DNA of 64,000 nucleotides from an uncultured Paracoccaceae bacterium (GTDB taxonomy: Bacteria; Pseudomonadota; Alphaproteobacteria; Rhodobacterales; Rhodobacteraceae): contig CANMTD010000001.1 of the NCBI GenBank assembly GCA_947500775.1, positions 434,001 through 498,000 on the forward strand. Direction: 5' to 3'. Positions 61,160 through 64,000 of the stretch are shown one piece after another (positions within the stretch are counted from its first letter, which is position 1; each line of letters begins with the position of its first letter). Position numbers and translations under genes: made by a program. The notes under the pieces were generated by a model. The model saw only the letters and a list, made by a program, of their open reading frames with translations. It was not told the DNA's origin and did not search any database.

Positions 61160-62154
61160 CGGATCACCAGCCGCGGCGCGGGGCCGATCGGCACCGGCCC
61201 CAGTTGAATGCGCCCGCGCCGGAAACTCAGCGGGACATCCAGCGTTTCGGAATTGCCTGACAGCCCGGCCACAACCGCCAGCCCCTGTTCCAGCGTCGAT
61301 TGCAGATCGGCAGGCACCGCGCCGGTGGCCACGGCGATGGCCAGAATCTCGCGCCAGTTGGTGGCGCGCACGCTGATGTCGCCGGTGGGCACGCCGAAGT
61401 CATCCACCTGCAGCGTGCCGGCGGCCTGAAGCTCCAGCTTGCCCCATTCGGCGCGCAGCATCCGCAGCTTGATCTGACGCGGCTGGGGGCGGCGGTCTTC
61501 GATGGCAAAGCGGTTCCAGGGCGCGTCGAACCCCACTTCGGCATCCAGCCGCAGGGCATCGAACACCTCGGGCAGGCCGGTCTGGCCCAGCTTCGCGACC
61601 AGATCGGGCGAGGGGTGCACCTGCGTCGCCTCGAACCCGATTTCATGGCTGTGGGTCTGTTGCGACAGCGCCCGTGTGGCCAGCCGCGCGTTGGGAAAGG
61701 AAACACTCCACCCCTGATCCGAGGCGATGCTGAACCCGTCCAGCGAAAAGGCGGTCCGGTCCAGTTCCAGATCGGTCTTGGGCCGGAACACCACGCTGGC
61801 CTGCATTTCGTCGCTGTGGATCGTCAGCTTTTCCTGCGGGGTGGCAAGGGTCTGATCGTGCGGCCAGACGGCGATGACGTGATTGGGTTTATAGCTGAGC
61901 GCCAGGATCTGGAAAAACGGCGCCGACCAGGCCAGCCCGGTGTCGGGGTCGGCCAGTTCGATATCGGTGAAGGTGGCGTCAAAGCGGCTGGGAAACCCCT
62001 GAACCGAAACATCGGTGGAATGCGCCACCCAGCCATCGGCCTGACGGTCGGACAGCCAGGATTTCAGCGCGGTTTCCGCCCCGCGCGCGCCGATGAACCA
62101 ATACCCGGCCCACAGCGTCGCCGCCACCAGCACCAAAACCAACAATCTGCGCAT
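61156..62154 (-). CDS. DUF2125 protein (AsmA-like periplasmic)
   Basis: 332 residues with one N-terminal membrane segment (MRRLLVLVLVAATLWAGYWF). The rest is a beta-rich soluble region typical of DUF2125: VSVQGFPSRFDATFTDIELA, LALSYKPNHVIAVWPHDQTL, IRATNW-like SVRATNWREILA. The family is confined mostly to alphaproteobacteria; function unknown. Confidence 0.82.
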   Translation of the reverse strand: MRRLLVLVLVAATLWAGYWFIGARGAETALKSWLSDRQADGWVAHSTDVSVQGFPSRFDATFTDIELADPDTGLAWSAPFFQILALSYKPNHVIAVWPHDQTLATPQEKLTIHSDEMQASVVFRPKTDLELDRTAFSLDGFSIASDQGWSVSFPNARLATRALSQQTHSHEIGFEATQVHPSPDLVAKLGQTGLPEVFDALRLDAEVGFDAPWNRFAIEDRRPQPRQIKLRMLRAEWGKLELQAAGTLQVDDFGVPTGDISVRATNWREILAIAVATGAVPADLQSTLEQGLAVVAGLSGNSETLDVPLSFRRGRIQLGPVPIGPAPRLVIR

Positions 62155-62217
62155 GACGCCCCCTTTTCCTTCGTCGCCTTGTGCTGTTTATAGGGCGTTG
62201 GACAGGAGGACCAGCAG

Positions 62218-62760
62218 ATGCCGCTTTGGGTGTTCGGATACGGATCATTGATGTGGAACCCCGGCTTTCCGGTGGCCGAACAATGCGTGGCCCGGCTGGA
62301 GGGATACCACCGGTCGTTCTGCATGCGGTCGATCCACCATCGCGGGTCCGAGGCCGAACCGGGGCTGGTGCTGGCGCTGGATGCGGCCGACGGGGCCAAT
62401 TGCCTTGGGCTGGGGTTCCGGGTGGTCGAGGGCGCCGAAGACGACACCATCGCCGCCCTGCGCGAACGCGAGCTGATTTCATCGGCCTATCTGGAGGCCG
62501 AACTGCCGCTGATCCTGCATCACGGGCAGATGGTGCAGGCGCTGACCTATGTCATCGACCCCGATCACGTGCAATATTGCGGCGGCCTGCCGCTGGAAAC
62601 GCAGGCGGCGATCATCGCCACGGCGGTCGGCGGGCGCGGGCCGAACACCGAATACCTGTATAATACCGCCAGCCACCTGACCGAGTTGGGGATCGAGGAT
62701 GCCGAACTGACCTGGCTGACCAACCGGGTGCGCGAAATCACTACATCTGGCGGGAAGTGA
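62218..62760 (+). CDS. ChaC-like gamma-glutamylcyclotransferase
   Basis: 180 residues after GGAGGA. Substrate-binding loop FGYGSLMWNPGF, RSFCMRSIHHRG and catalytic Glu in the LRERELISSAY region; Y in EYLYNTASHL. It cleaves glutathione to 5-oxoproline and Cys-Gly. Divergent from the DUF2125 gene with 63 bases between. Confidence 0.88.
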   Translation: MPLWVFGYGSLMWNPGFPVAEQCVARLEGYHRSFCMRSIHHRGSEAEPGLVLALDAADGANCLGLGFRVVEGAEDDTIAALRERELISSAYLEAELPLILHHGQMVQALTYVIDPDHVQYCGGLPLETQAAIIATAVGGRGPNTEYLYNTASHLTELGIEDAELTWLTNRVREITTSGGK

Positions 62761-62844
62761 TCGATCGGGCGCAATTGCGTGTTGTTCGGGTGTCGTTGTT
62801 CGCCTAACCTTTCGCCAGGAACAAAGAAGGGCGGAACGCGTCAG

Positions 62845-64000
62845 ATGAGCATGACCGAACGCGAGGCAGAGCCGCAGTTTTCACAGCCCGTGCGGCAGAT
62901 TTTCATGATGCTGGTGGCGGTCGGGTTATTTTCGGGGCTGGCCTATCTCGCCTTTCCGCGCGTGGCGCCGGTGTTCCTGTCGAACCCCTATCTGAACGGG
63001 GTCATCCTGTTGGTGTTCTTCATCGGCGTGGTGGCGTGTTTCCTGCAGGTGCTGCAACTGATATTCTCGGTCCACTGGATCGAAGGTTTCGCGGTCAACC
63101 GCCCCGGGCACGAGGTCACGCGCGCCCCGCGGTTGCTGGCGCCGTTGGCGGCGATGCTGCGCAGCCGGGGCGCGCGGATGCAGATCAGTTCGTCCTCGTC
63201 CCGGTCGATCCTTGAATCGGTCGGCACCCGGATCGAAGAAGCCCGCGACATCACGCGTTATATCGTCAATCTGCTGATTTTCCTGGGGCTTCTGGGGACG
63301 TTCTATGGGTTGGCCACAACCGTTCCGGCGGTCGTGGAAACCCTGGGTGCGCTGGCCCCCCGCGACGGCGAAAGTGGGGTCGATGTCGGTTCGCGGCTGA
63401 TCGAGGGGCTGAAGGAACAGATGGGCGGCATGGGCACGGCCTTTGCCTCGTCCCTGCTGGGGCTGGCGGGATCGCTGGTGGTGGGGCTGCTGGAACTGTT
63501 CGCCGGTCACGGGCAGAACCGGTTCTATCGCGAGCTTGAGGAATGGCTGTCCACCATCACCCGGCTGGGGTTTTCCACCGGCGAAGGCGAAAGCGGGGAC
63601 ACCGGTGTCATGGCCGCCGTCGTCGATCAGATGGCGACCCAGATGGAGGCGCTGCAGGTGATGTTCACCCAGTCGGCGGCGGGGCAGGATCAGATCGACG
63701 CGCGTCTGGCCACATTGGCCGATGCCTTCGAACAACTGGCGCAACGTCTGGAGCCGGGGGGCGGTGACACTGCCGCGCTGACCCGGATCGCCGAAGGGCA
63801 GGACCGCATGATCGCCGCGCTTGAGGCGCGCGAGCCGCAGGATGGCGCCCATGTCGATGCCGAAAGCCGGATGCGCCTGCGGTCGATCGATGTGCAATTG
63901 CTGCGTATCCTAGAAGAGATTTCGGCAGGCCGTCAGGAAAGCCTGAGCGACCTGCGCGGCGATCTGGCGGCGCTGACCCGCGCTATTCGCCAGACCGGTG
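62845..64000 (+). CDS. MotA/TolQ/ExbB-type proton-channel family protein (3' end outside window)
   Basis: 385 complete codons from ATG 62845 and still open at the edge. Three membrane helices (about 20-40, 52-75 and 145-165) plus a fourth at about 195-215. The MotA/TolQ core is seen in NLLIFLGLLGTFYGLATTVP and GMGTAFASSLLGLAGSLVVG. From ~250 on comes a long helical, coiled-coil-prone tail (QMATQMEALQVMFTQSAAGQ). It is longer than ExbB or TolQ. Members usually pair with an OmpA-like protein, which would lie beyond the window. Confidence 0.8.
   Translation, partial: MSMTEREAEPQFSQPVRQIFMMLVAVGLFSGLAYLAFPRVAPVFLSNPYLNGVILLVFFIGVVACFLQVLQLIFSVHWIEGFAVNRPGHEVTRAPRLLAPLAAMLRSRGARMQISSSSSRSILESVGTRIEEARDITRYIVNLLIFLGLLGTFYGLATTVPAVVETLGALAPRDGESGVDVGSRLIEGLKEQMGGMGTAFASSLLGLAGSLVVGLLELFAGHGQNRFYRELEEWLSTITRLGFSTGEGESGDTGVMAAVVDQMATQMEALQVMFTQSAAGQDQIDARLATLADAFEQLAQRLEPGGGDTAALTRIAEGQDRMIAALEAREPQDGAHVDAESRMRLRSIDVQLLRILEEISAGRQESLSDLRGDLAALTRAIRQTG

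Noticed and set aside
62845-64000. Zorya-type antiphage defence (ZorA)
   Set aside because: The MotA/ExbB-like protein with a coiled-coil tail superficially recalls ZorA, but its context is a biosynthetic and envelope block and no helicase or nuclease gene is visible before the window edge. A conserved housekeeping channel protein is more likely.
1-64000. Mobile elements, CRISPR arrays, tRNA or rRNA genes
   Set aside because: No transposase, integrase, regularly spaced repeat array or cloverleaf/rRNA sequence was recognised on either strand.

Overview
The window looks like a chromosome segment from an alphaproteobacterium of the order Rhodobacterales (Roseobacter/Paracoccus relatives). The grounds are high G+C, GGAGG-type ribosome-binding sites, heavy use of ATGA/GTGA stop-start overlaps, and gene content: PuuD with a cytochrome tail, a Fur-type Zur with znuA divergent, a Hint-domain protein, an exosortase with a single dedicated target, and a hisC-tyrC-extensin-DUF2125-ChaC-ExbB block. 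I saw no rRNA, tRNA, CRISPR array, insertion sequence or phage gene. Gene order is dense and nearly all intergenic gaps are short.

Layout. 1-2718: a truncated LysR regulator divergent from puuD (membrane urate oxidase), then a degenerate sugar-acid kinase homologue. 2784-5876: zinc uptake (znuA divergent from zur-znuC-znuB, with a Zur-type operator between). 5977-6420: an NsrR-like nitric-oxide sensor. 6482-17755: xylose utilisation (xylFHG transporter, ROK regulator xylR, xylA, xylB, aldose epimerase) with a periplasmic di-haem peroxidase and an FG-GAP/UnbV protein. 17998-21770: an amidotransferase, an SLC13/TrkA-C permease and an orphan glycosyltransferase-like protein. 21840-26122: ugpBAEC glycerol-3-phosphate uptake.

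26313-37845 is the most interesting part. A response regulator and a divergent hybrid histidine kinase are followed by an operon of two di-haem peroxidases, a Tat-exported Rieske protein and an AioA-like molybdopterin oxidoreductase, then a HEAT-repeat protein and a DUF2478 protein. Two di-haem peroxidases beside an AioAB-like pair is the composition of the dissimilatory iodate reductase locus (idrA, idrB, idrP1, idrP2). I therefore read it as an iodate-reduction operon, not an arsenite oxidase. Three tandem TCACA repeats at exact 10-bp spacing lie in its promoter region.

38013-40965: a three-gene catabolic operon (PLP lyase, M24 hydrolase, Asp/Glu-racemase-like) reminiscent of parts of hydroxyectoine catabolism. 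40971-48170: a five-gene exosortase operon (exosortase, VIT/vWA target with a PEP-CTERM-like tail, DUF4173 membrane protein, response regulator, histidine kinase). It is preceded by four tandem 11-bp repeats, a good candidate operator for its own response regulator. 48569-51285: UspA, an alanine/glycine:cation symporter and a LysE exporter. 51439-56008: a tripartite tricarboxylate transporter (tctCBA) with AtuA/DUF1446 and DUF4387. 56144-64000: a Hint protein, rpsD with a structured leader, a palindromic structured element, hisC, tyrC, an extensin-like protein, a DUF2125 protein, a ChaC-like cyclotransferase and a MotA/TolQ/ExbB-like protein cut by the window end.

Protein family calls come from reading motifs and translated sequence by eye. 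No database search or alignment program was run.
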